64,000 bases of DNA, taken from positions 54,574 to 118,573 of the forward strand of contig DASPJR010000207.1 of NCBI GenBank assembly GCA_035628505.1, in the 5' to 3' direction. A program made the translations under genes and the position numbers. The notes under the pieces were generated by a model. That model saw only the letters and a program-made list of their open reading frames with translations. It did no database searches and was not told where the DNA came from. This document shows, one piece after another, positions 45,585 to 55,478 of the stretch (positions are counted from its first letter, which is position 1; each line of letters starts with the position of its first letter). The stretch is from DASPJR01 sp035628505. GTDB taxonomy: Bacteria; Planctomycetota; SZUA-567; H5-PLA8.

Positions 45585-45698
45585 TTTCACCACAGAGACC
45601 ACAGAGATCACAGAGAAGGATTCCTAAAAAGAAATTCAGTCCGTGGCGAGCTGACTCTTATCCAATCTCTGTGCTCTCTGTGTCCTCTGTGGTGAATA
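45585..45698. repeat. CACAGAG-family inverted repeat (both arms present)
   Basis: Left arm 45585-45622 (caccacagagaccacagaga and on), right arm 45664-45698 (ctctgtgctctctgtgtcct and on). Arms are reverse complements with a 41-bp unrelated loop, between the convergent ptxD remnant and metH. Confidence 0.85.
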
Positions 45699-45704
45699 TA
45701 GGCC

Positions 45705-49409
<3,705 letters not shown>

Positions 49410-49637
49410 AGAGTTGCTCCCTGAATTAAGCCCTGAATATCTTAGTTGTTCGCCGCGCCGCTCACAAACACAGCGAAGTTGGTTTTGTTCAACCAGTGGT
49501 TTAGCGCACGTCGAGGAGGGATGTACGTTCTACGCACCATGCTCCTTCCCAATTTACTTTCACTTTTTTCGGTCCGTCCAACTTCTTTTGACCAGTAGCT
49601 TTGCAGAAGATCCGGCGTGTTGGTGTTTCTGCCACAT

Positions 49638-49666
49638 TTGACATAGTGTGAAACACACACTATAGT
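49638..49666 (+). promoter_or_regulatory. Strong sigma70-type promoter with embedded palindromic operator, driving the E1/E2/Hsp70 operon
   Basis: Perfect TTGACA at 49638-49643, 17-bp spacer, TATAGT at 49661-49666. The spacer and the first -10 bases contain the inverted repeat TAGTGTG-AAACA-CACACTA (49644-49662). A repressor bound there would block polymerase, so the operon is probably tightly regulated. The Hsp70 start codon lies 115 bp further on. No regulator gene is adjacent. Confidence 0.75.
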
Positions 49667-49780
49667 AAAGGTGTGGCTGGTCCTTTATCAAAGGGAAACT
49701 GGCCTGGCGCGGAGGAGCGGCTCTTGTTGGTCGCCCGGCCTCCGCGCCATACGAGATTCTTCCATCGCAGGAGGCTCGCC

Positions 49781-51352
49781 GTGGAACAGACCATCGGAAT
49801 CGATTTTGGAACAGCCTTCATCACAGCCGTGCACTGCACGCCGGCCGCCCACGGCGGCGTGCGGCTGAAGACGCTCACCCGCCGCCCGGCCATCGCGCGC
49901 ATGCTTCACGGCGGCGGTGCGCTCTGCGGCGATGCGGCATTTGAAGCGCGCTCTGCTTATCGCCTGTCCACGATCGACCAGGTCAAGCGCGTGCTCGGAC
50001 GAACAACGGCTGAGATCGCTGCCGTTCTGCCGCAGGTATCGTGGACTCTTCTGCCAGACGCCGCCGCTTCGGGAGGATTCAGGATTGACGCGTGGACAGG
50101 CGCTTTCGAGCCGGAGCAGATTGCGGCTGAGATTCTCGCCGATACGAAAGCCGCTGCCGAGCGGGAACTTGGGCAGAGAATCGATGCTGCGGTGCTGACG
50201 ATTTCGGCCGCTGCGACCAACCGCCAGCGCCTGGCGCTTAAGGAAGCTGCACGGCGTGCCGGTCTAGCGGTCCGGCGAATCGTCAACGATCCGACGGCGA
50301 TTGCGCTTGCGGAGGCGCATCTGCGTCCCGCGAACGGGCGCGAGCGCTGGGGTGTGGTCAACGTCGGCGCCGGTGCAAGTGACGTGGCAATCATTGACGT
50401 GGGCGGCGGCGGTGTCAGCGTCAAGTCTGCGGCGGGCGATATGAATGTCGGCGTTGCATCGATTCGCGCCCGCCTGCTTGAACTCATCGAGCAGCGCTTT
50501 CGCGCAACGCAGGGAATCTTTCTCGATACGCGCGCTGAGATCCGCGCGGAATTGCTGTGGATTGCCGATGAGACATTGCAGGCCCTTTGCCGCTCGACCG
50601 CACACACGATCGATCTGCGCGCCGCTGCGACGCATCCGCAGCGCGGCGCCCTGGATCTCTGCCAGCGGCTCGAGCGGCGCGATCTGGAATCCGTCTCGCG
50701 CAGCGCCTGCAGAAGACTGCGTGAACTGGCTCGCGAAGCACTGCGCCGCGCAGACACGCATCCATCCGGTATTCATCGCATTCTATTCACCGGAGGTGGC
50801 GCGTATCTTCCGCCGCTGCGGCGGGCCTTGGCGGATGTCTTCCGCCAGGCCGCGAGAACAGGCTGGGGCGTACGAAACGTCAGTTGGGGCGTCATGCAGA
50901 CCCGCCGCGAGGCTCCCGGCCAGGCGATTACGCCTGCCGAATGGCCTGCGGCCGGCGCGGCGATTCTCGGCGCCTCACTCGACGGGCGCGTGGATGTCCA
51001 CGTCCAGGATGTGCTCGCGCGCAGCCTTGGCGTGCGGCTGGTGCATGACCGCTTCAGCCGCCTGCTTCCCGCTGGAACTGTTCTACCGGCGCGGAACAGC
51101 AGCCATTACACGACAGTCGAGGACTACCAGGACGAGATTCGGTTTGAAGTGCGAGAAGGCGAGGAGCCTGTCGCGAGCCGCAATGCCGAACTCGGCGCAT
51201 TTGTGCTCAGCGGAATTCAGCGCGCTCTTGCCGGAAAACCAAGCGTGCGCGTGACCTTCGACATCGACGAAAGCGGAATCTTGAATGTTCATGCCTGCGA
51301 TGTTGACACGCAGGCGCAGAGGCGGGTGACGATCGAGCGCGCCGCGCACTGA
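49781..51352 (+). CDS. Divergent Hsp70 without C-terminal lid
   Basis: 523 aa from GTG 49781, chosen for its RBS (aggagg, 6 bp upstream) and because the Hsp70 fold starts here (IGIDFGTA, residues 5-12). Nucleotide-binding domain about 1-400: connect-1 NDPTAIALA (169-177), adenosine motif ILFTGGGAYLPP (334-345). The phosphate-2 loop reads VVNVGAGASDVAI, so the usual Asp of DLGGGT is Asn. A substrate-binding beta-domain follows (about 405-515; RSLGVRL, VTFDIDESGILNV). The helical lid (SBD-alpha) is absent; DnaK has about 640 aa. First gene of the operon. It may sense or present client proteins; no dedicated DnaJ or GrpE is adjacent. Confidence 0.9.
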   Translation: MEQTIGIDFGTAFITAVHCTPAAHGGVRLKTLTRRPAIARMLHGGGALCGDAAFEARSAYRLSTIDQVKRVLGRTTAEIAAVLPQVSWTLLPDAAASGGFRIDAWTGAFEPEQIAAEILADTKAAAERELGQRIDAAVLTISAAATNRQRLALKEAARRAGLAVRRIVNDPTAIALAEAHLRPANGRERWGVVNVGAGASDVAIIDVGGGGVSVKSAAGDMNVGVASIRARLLELIEQRFRATQGIFLDTRAEIRAELLWIADETLQALCRSTAHTIDLRAAATHPQRGALDLCQRLERRDLESVSRSACRRLRELAREALRRADTHPSGIHRILFTGGGAYLPPLRRALADVFRQAARTGWGVRNVSWGVMQTRREAPGQAITPAEWPAAGAAILGASLDGRVDVHVQDVLARSLGVRLVHDRFSRLLPAGTVLPARNSSHYTTVEDYQDEIRFEVREGEEPVASRNAELGAFVLSGIQRALAGKPSVRVTFDIDESGILNVHACDVDTQAQRRVTIERAAH

Positions 51353-51378
51353 AACGCATCTCTTGAAAGGAGGCTGCT

Positions 51379-52089
51379 ATGCCCTTCACCGATAATGGAC
51401 GCACCTACGACGGCGCAATCCTGCTCACGCAATGTCTGCAGCGCGATTTTCTGGACCTGGAACCGCCGAGCCCAAACCGGCTGCACCTGGGCCAGCGCAT
51501 GGTTCGCCGGCTGCGCGGTTTGGAAAATGGCGAAGACCGCCTTGGCCAATTCATGCGCACGGCCTACACAGCACCCGGAAAAGAGAATCTCACGGTAATC
51601 AATATCCGCGACTGGCACGACCAGGCCGATCCGGCGCAGGCCGATGAACTCGCCTTCTTCGGGCCGCACTGCCTTGCTGATTCGGCCGGAGCGGAATTCG
51701 TGAGCGGCTTGAAAGAAATCGCCGGCATGGGTGACGTCCAGCCAATCGACAGCATCTACATCAATGATTTCGTCGAAACGAATCTGGTGCAGGTGATTCA
51801 GTCTGTGACGGGCGGCCGCATGGACCGCTGGCGCTTCGGCATCATTGGCGTCTATACGTCCATTAAGGTCGAGCTCGATGTCATTCTCCTGCGCACGCAG
51901 CTTCACGTGCCGGCCGGCCAGGTCGCCGTGTGCGGAAACCTGTGCGGCGACGCATACCTGGATCGCCACAATGCCGCGCTCGACAAGATGGGCTGCATCT
52001 ACGGAGCAAAGATCTTTAACACGGGCGATGTGACGCGCAGCGCTCAGGAGATCGCCGCGTTCGGCCGCTGGCTGGGATTGCGCAACTGA
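51379..52089 (+). CDS. Isochorismatase-fold protein lacking the catalytic cysteine
   Basis: 236 aa, RBS aaaggagg. Fold landmarks of cysteine-hydrolase/isochorismatase proteins are visible: Asp23 in LLTQCLQRDFLD, FFGPHCLADSAGAEF (93-107), FVETNL (131-136), and GIIGVYTSIKVELDV (154-168). In active members the last motif is GVxTxxC; here position 163 is Lys. A Lys before FxxTxL, the second catalytic residue, is also not obvious. It is probably a non-hydrolytic scaffold or ligand sensor. It lies 26 bp after the Hsp70 gene. The family call rests on motif order and should be tested by structure prediction. Confidence 0.75.
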   Translation: MPFTDNGRTYDGAILLTQCLQRDFLDLEPPSPNRLHLGQRMVRRLRGLENGEDRLGQFMRTAYTAPGKENLTVINIRDWHDQADPAQADELAFFGPHCLADSAGAEFVSGLKEIAGMGDVQPIDSIYINDFVETNLVQVIQSVTGGRMDRWRFGIIGVYTSIKVELDVILLRTQLHVPAGQVAVCGNLCGDAYLDRHNAALDKMGCIYGAKIFNTGDVTRSAQEIAAFGRWLGLRN

Positions 52090-52118
52090 TCTTTTGCAGT
52101 GCGCGAAAGGAGAAGGTT

Positions 52119-52643
52119 ATGACCACACGTTATGTGAAGGCGCCGCAGTATCCGGCGGGACCTCTGCCGAAGCCGTGGATTTTTCTTGCGGGCGGAATTC
52201 CGGGCTGCCGCGACTGGCAGCACGAAATGACTGAACTGCTTCTGGCGCGACTGCAGAGCGGAACGATCTTTAATCCGCGCCGGGAAATTGAAAACGGCAA
52301 GTTCGATGCGGCCACGCGCGACGAGCAGATCACGTGGGAGTTCCGGCGCCTTTGGGACGCTGACATCCTCGCGTTCTGGTTCTGCCGCCCGACGCTGAAT
52401 CCCACGACGCTCTTTGAATTCGGCACCCATATGGCGCGCCGCCGCTGCAACGCGCCGGACGCTCCCGTGATCATTCCGGGAATCGATCCGGGCTATGCCA
52501 AGGAAAATGGATTGCGAGTGCAAATTCGTCTGCTCGATCCGGAGCTGCGAATAAGTCGAAGCGTTGAAGAACTGGCAGACGCAACGGCCGCTGCCGCCGA
52601 CCGCTGGCGCGACGGACAGAAGGAGAAAGGCGATGCCGCGTGA
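52119..52643 (+). CDS. Nucleoside 2-deoxyribosyltransferase-like protein (Nuc_deoxyri_tr2 type)
   Basis: 174 aa, RBS aaaggagaagg. Motifs in order: IFLAGGI (21-27), FNPRRE (51-56), EQITWEFRRLWDADILAFWF (69-88) and PTTLFEFGTHMA (95-106), where Glu100 is the candidate nucleophile. These match the second family of nucleoside 2-deoxyribosyltransferases, a fold related to TIR and other NAD/nucleotide-cleaving domains. It may cleave or exchange the base of a nucleoside or nucleotide, and is the most likely enzymatic effector of the operon. It overlaps the next start by 11 bp. Confidence 0.85.
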   Translation: MTTRYVKAPQYPAGPLPKPWIFLAGGIPGCRDWQHEMTELLLARLQSGTIFNPRREIENGKFDAATRDEQITWEFRRLWDADILAFWFCRPTLNPTTLFEFGTHMARRRCNAPDAPVIIPGIDPGYAKENGLRVQIRLLDPELRISRSVEELADATAAAADRWRDGQKEKGDAA

Positions 52644-52992
52644 AATTCAAGCCTGGGCCGGAAAGCCGGCGACAGCTCCGCCCGCACCAGCGCCGCCGGC
52701 ACAGACCGCATCCGCTGTGTCGCGCTCAGAAAACGCCGCGCGTGAACCCGCGGAAAAGGCACTTTGTCCCAAGTGCCTGCGCGGAACGCTCGTGGCGCTC
52801 GCATCCGGCGGTTGGGGCTGCACTTGCTGCGCCGAAATTCTGCGAACGGAAAACTATCCTGATGCCGCGCCCGGCGTTGCCGACCAGATCGACGCGATCA
52901 ACGCAATGCTGCGCCGCAATGCTCTGACACTTGGGCCGGGGGGTGTGCCCCTGGCCGAGAACAACCCGAACAAAAGGAGAGCCCGACGATGA
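52633..52992 (+). CDS. Zinc-ribbon protein with Pro/Ala-rich N-terminus
   Basis: 119 aa from ATG 52633, RBS ggagaaagg, overlapping the previous gene; the frame is open upstream but has no RBS. An Ala/Pro-rich disordered stretch (8-30) precedes a four-Cys zinc ribbon CPKC...CTCC (about 45-66). The C-terminus (about 75-119) is a short helical region ending NNPNKRRARR. Such ribbons can mediate protein-protein or nucleic-acid contacts and could act as an adaptor or target recogniser. The family is unknown. Its stop overlaps the next ATG (ATGA), a sign of coupled translation. Confidence 0.75.
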   Translation: MPREIQAWAGKPATAPPAPAPPAQTASAVSRSENAAREPAEKALCPKCLRGTLVALASGGWGCTCCAEILRTENYPDAAPGVADQIDAINAMLRRNALTLGPGGVPLAENNPNKRRARR

Positions 52993-53267
52993 CACATTCT
53001 GAGCGACGTGAAACACTGACGCGGCCGCTGGCTGAAGATGGTACGGAGCTTCTGTTCCGACCCGATCTGGGAGCAGACACGTACATTCATCCGCGTACCC
53101 GCGCCGTATACCTGGATCTCGGCGGCGGAAATTACCAGCGCACCGAGCGCGTTATCGATGATCTCAAGTGCGCATCGCCCGACCGCGCGGCTCATGATTT
53201 CCCAACCGACCGGCCGCGTGGCCGTCCCGCGTACGAGGTGGACTTGAGCGTTGAAGGCTACGCCTGA
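52989..53267 (+). CDS. Small protein of unknown function in the E1/E2 operon
   Basis: 92 aa, translationally coupled to the zinc-ribbon gene by an ATGA overlap. Sequence is polar, with TYIHPRTRAVYLDLGGGNYQ (32-51) looking like two beta strands and a Gly turn. There is no C-terminal Gly-Gly, so it is not an obvious ubiquitin-like modifier, although maturation cannot be excluded. I recognise no family. Its position before the E2-like gene makes it a candidate substrate, modifier or regulator of the conjugation system. Confidence 0.65.
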   Translation: MTHSERRETLTRPLAEDGTELLFRPDLGADTYIHPRTRAVYLDLGGGNYQRTERVIDDLKCASPDRAAHDFPTDRPRGRPAYEVDLSVEGYA

Positions 53268-53282
53268 TTTTGCCGTCGTTCT

Positions 53283-53310
53283 CCCCTCTCTCCTTTTTAG
53301 GAGAGAGGGG
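53283..53310. repeat. Perfect stem-loop between the small protein and E2-like gene
   Basis: CCCCTCTCTCC-TTTTTA-GGAGAGAGGGG, 11-bp perfect stem with a 6-nt loop. No following T-tract, so not a classical terminator. It lies mid-operon, just upstream of the E2-like RBS, and could reduce or time downstream expression, or be a mobile REP-like hairpin. Confidence 0.75.
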
Positions 53311-53336
53311 CCAGGGAAGAGAGGTGGAGGCATTCT

Positions 53337-54041
53337 ATGATCACACAACGCCGCTACATCCAGGCGCCAAACGGACAAATCCGCGACGCAGAGTGGGCTG
53401 TTGATCTGTCCGTTCTCGCCGCTACGCAACGATGGGCCGCGGATCGCGCGCGCGCCGAAAGCGAGTTATCTGCAATGCAGCAGCTCTATCCAGCGTGGGT
53501 GCTGACCGCCGGCAACGGCGAACTGCCTCTCGAAAGAGGTGACAGGAAAGATGTCGCGGTACCCATGGCCGGAGCGTGGCGCTGGCTTTCTGATGGCTCG
53601 AAAGTGTCGAATGCGCGCCAGCAATGTGCATTGATGTGGGAAGGATGGTTGCCCGCGCCACTCGCCGGACTGCCGCAAACCGCGCAGCGTCTGCGGCGTT
53701 GCTCCGCGAGCGAAGATATTGCCGGCGCAGAATGGACGAGCGTCCCGGTCAGCGTCGCGTACCCGTCCGACTTTCCGAACACGGAACCGTCGGTGTTCTA
53801 TCGCTCGGAATGGCTGAAGGTGATCGGCGTATCAGCTTCCACCCAGGTTCACATCCTGGGGGGCAGTCGGCTGTGTCTCTTTTATCCCGGGCACTGGAAA
53901 CGCCGTTACACGGTAGCCGATGTGCTCTCACAGCGTGTGATCAACCATGTGTACTCCATTCTGAAAGTGGCCGAGGGCGCTGCGCCGCACGAAGCCTTCA
54001 TCGGCCGCGTCCACGATCAACAATGGCGTCCCGGCGCCTAA
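53337..54041 (+). CDS. E2 (ubiquitin-conjugating enzyme)-like protein
   Basis: 234 aa, RBS ggtggagg. The C-terminal half (about 110-215) follows the UBC pattern: strand EWTSVPVSVAYPSDFPNTEP (132-151, YP..P motif), then VHILGGSRLCLFYPGHW (171-187). Cys180 sits at the place of the catalytic Cys in the eukaryotic H.....G.iCL......W pattern. After this comes the crossover helix TVADVLSQRVINHVYSIL (192-209). The N-terminal 105 residues are unassigned (two Cys-poor helical stretches). The E1-like gene follows at 16 bp. This is a candidate thioester carrier of a bacterial conjugation pathway. Confidence 0.75.
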   Translation: MITQRRYIQAPNGQIRDAEWAVDLSVLAATQRWAADRARAESELSAMQQLYPAWVLTAGNGELPLERGDRKDVAVPMAGAWRWLSDGSKVSNARQQCALMWEGWLPAPLAGLPQTAQRLRRCSASEDIAGAEWTSVPVSVAYPSDFPNTEPSVFYRSEWLKVIGVSASTQVHILGGSRLCLFYPGHWKRRYTVADVLSQRVINHVYSILKVAEGAAPHEAFIGRVHDQQWRPGA

Positions 54042-54057
54042 CGGGGAGGTCAGTGAA

Positions 54058-55470
54058 ATGAAAACAGAACTGTTGCGAGACGCCTACTACGCGCGAGTGG
54101 CGCCTCTTTTCGGAACAGCTCTGCAGGCAAAAGTTGCCGGAATTGCTGGCGACGCCGGCGGTCTGGACATCGCTCTCCTGCTTGCGCGTTGCGGCGTTTT
54201 ACGTTTCGCCTCGAATTCCAATCCCGCACTTCTGCTCCGGAAGCTGCGTGAACAGAACCCGCTCGAAGACCGCTTTGTGCTTCATCCGATGAGCGACGCG
54301 GACGTTATTTTCTGCGGGCCCGGCAGTCGACACGTCAAGCTTCGGACACCAAAGGTGCGGTTAATCTTCTGCCCGGCGACAAATGTCTCGGCGCAGCTGG
54401 AATTTCTTCGAGCCGAAGAACCATCCGCCGAAAACGGCTCAAGCTGGCCCGAGGACCCGTTCGACCGCACAGACGCGCTGAACCGTTCCGCGGCAGTGAT
54501 GCGGAATATCCTGTCTGGGAATTTTCCTGAGCACCGCGTGCTCCTGATGGGGCATTCGCGCTGGCCGTGGTGGATGCAGCAGGCGGACGCTGCCGTTTCT
54601 CTGAAGAGTTCCCAGTACGTCCCGGCCGTTCCGCACACGTCTGTGCGGCGGGGGAGAGTTCTGATGATCGGCTGCGGTAGCATCGGCAGCGCGGCAGCGG
54701 TGAGTCTGGCGCCGCACGTTAAACATCTTGCACTCTGCGATCCTGAAAAAATTGAGATCGAAAATCCGGTACGTCAGGAATTCGCAATTTCGGAAATTGG
54801 CGAGCATAAGGCTATGGCACTTGCGCGCCGGTGTGCTCTTGCGGGTGCGAAAACGCAGGGCTTTGTCAGAACCATCAATCCCGATGTAGAGCCCGCCCGC
54901 TTTGCGGCGCTGCTCCGTACCGTTCAACCTGACCTGGTGATACTTGCGACTGGAACATCGATTGAGTTTTCAGCTGCAGCGCTGTTGCGCAAGCGTGGCA
55001 TCCGGCACATCGCCGCGCGCTGCTACGCGCGGGCACGCTATTTTGAAATCATTGCTGTTAACGGGAAACGCGGCCCCTGCTATGGCTGCCTGCGCGATCA
55101 GCTCAACCTCGGCCCGTCTCCGGCACTCACCCCGGAACAGCGCCGCCGCTACGATCCGGATTTCCGCCCCGGCGAGCTGAATGCAGAGCCCGCGAGCGTA
55201 CTGGAAACCGGCCGCTGCGCAGCCGTGCTGGCTCGAATCGCACGTGCGATGCTGCTCACAAAAAAGGAGCAGCCCCCGTGGCTCGTTACAACGTTTCAGC
55301 AGGAACGGTGCTGCTTTATTGGCGCGAATCATGCCGAGTGCGACCGTAATGGAAATTGGTGCTACGGGCTCGATCTTCCGGGAAAAGTAGCCACGTTCGG
55401 CCCGGAGGACGTCACGCATGTGAGCGCAGTGGATGCCTGCGACGTCTGCGCGCGACGGTGGGCCTCTTGA
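54058..55470 (+). CDS. Two-domain E1 (ThiF/MoeB)-like activating enzyme
   Basis: 470 aa, RBS gggagg. C-terminal half: glycine loop GCGSIGS (205-211), Asp228, ENPVRQEF with Arg239/Gln240, Lys251, and a zinc site CYGC (341-344) plus CDVC (461-464), all as in ThiF/MoeB. The N-terminal half (about 1-190) carries a degenerate copy: AKVAGIAGDAGGLDIALLLA (24-43) resembles a Rossmann entry but lacks the rest of the catalytic motif. This recalls the inactive and active halves of eukaryotic E1s, though convergence is possible. It should adenylate a C-terminus or small substrate and pass it to the E2. No dedicated catalytic Cys is certain. Confidence 0.85.
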   Translation: MKTELLRDAYYARVAPLFGTALQAKVAGIAGDAGGLDIALLLARCGVLRFASNSNPALLLRKLREQNPLEDRFVLHPMSDADVIFCGPGSRHVKLRTPKVRLIFCPATNVSAQLEFLRAEEPSAENGSSWPEDPFDRTDALNRSAAVMRNILSGNFPEHRVLLMGHSRWPWWMQQADAAVSLKSSQYVPAVPHTSVRRGRVLMIGCGSIGSAAAVSLAPHVKHLALCDPEKIEIENPVRQEFAISEIGEHKAMALARRCALAGAKTQGFVRTINPDVEPARFAALLRTVQPDLVILATGTSIEFSAAALLRKRGIRHIAARCYARARYFEIIAVNGKRGPCYGCLRDQLNLGPSPALTPEQRRRYDPDFRPGELNAEPASVLETGRCAAVLARIARAMLLTKKEQPPWLVTTFQQERCCFIGANHAECDRNGNWCYGLDLPGKVATFGPEDVTHVSAVDACDVCARRWAS

Positions 55471-55478
55471 CGAATCGT

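Noticed and set aside
436..45698. CRISPR array among the short repeats
   Set aside because: Units are degenerate, spacers are not of constant length, and the arms are inverted; no cas genes are present.
49410..49637. Cobalamin or SAM riboswitch upstream of metH, or a small 32-72 codon ORF
   Set aside because: No B12-box or SAM-riboswitch core was seen, and the small frame has a poorly spaced RBS and no family.
52989..53267. Calling the 92-aa protein a ubiquitin-like modifier
   Set aside because: No C-terminal Gly-Gly and no clear beta-grasp pattern by eye; kept as unknown.
49781..55470. CBASS or Bil/Bub-type system
   Set aside because: No CD-NTase, no JAB protease and no Gly-Gly-tailed ubiquitin-like protein found among the genes.
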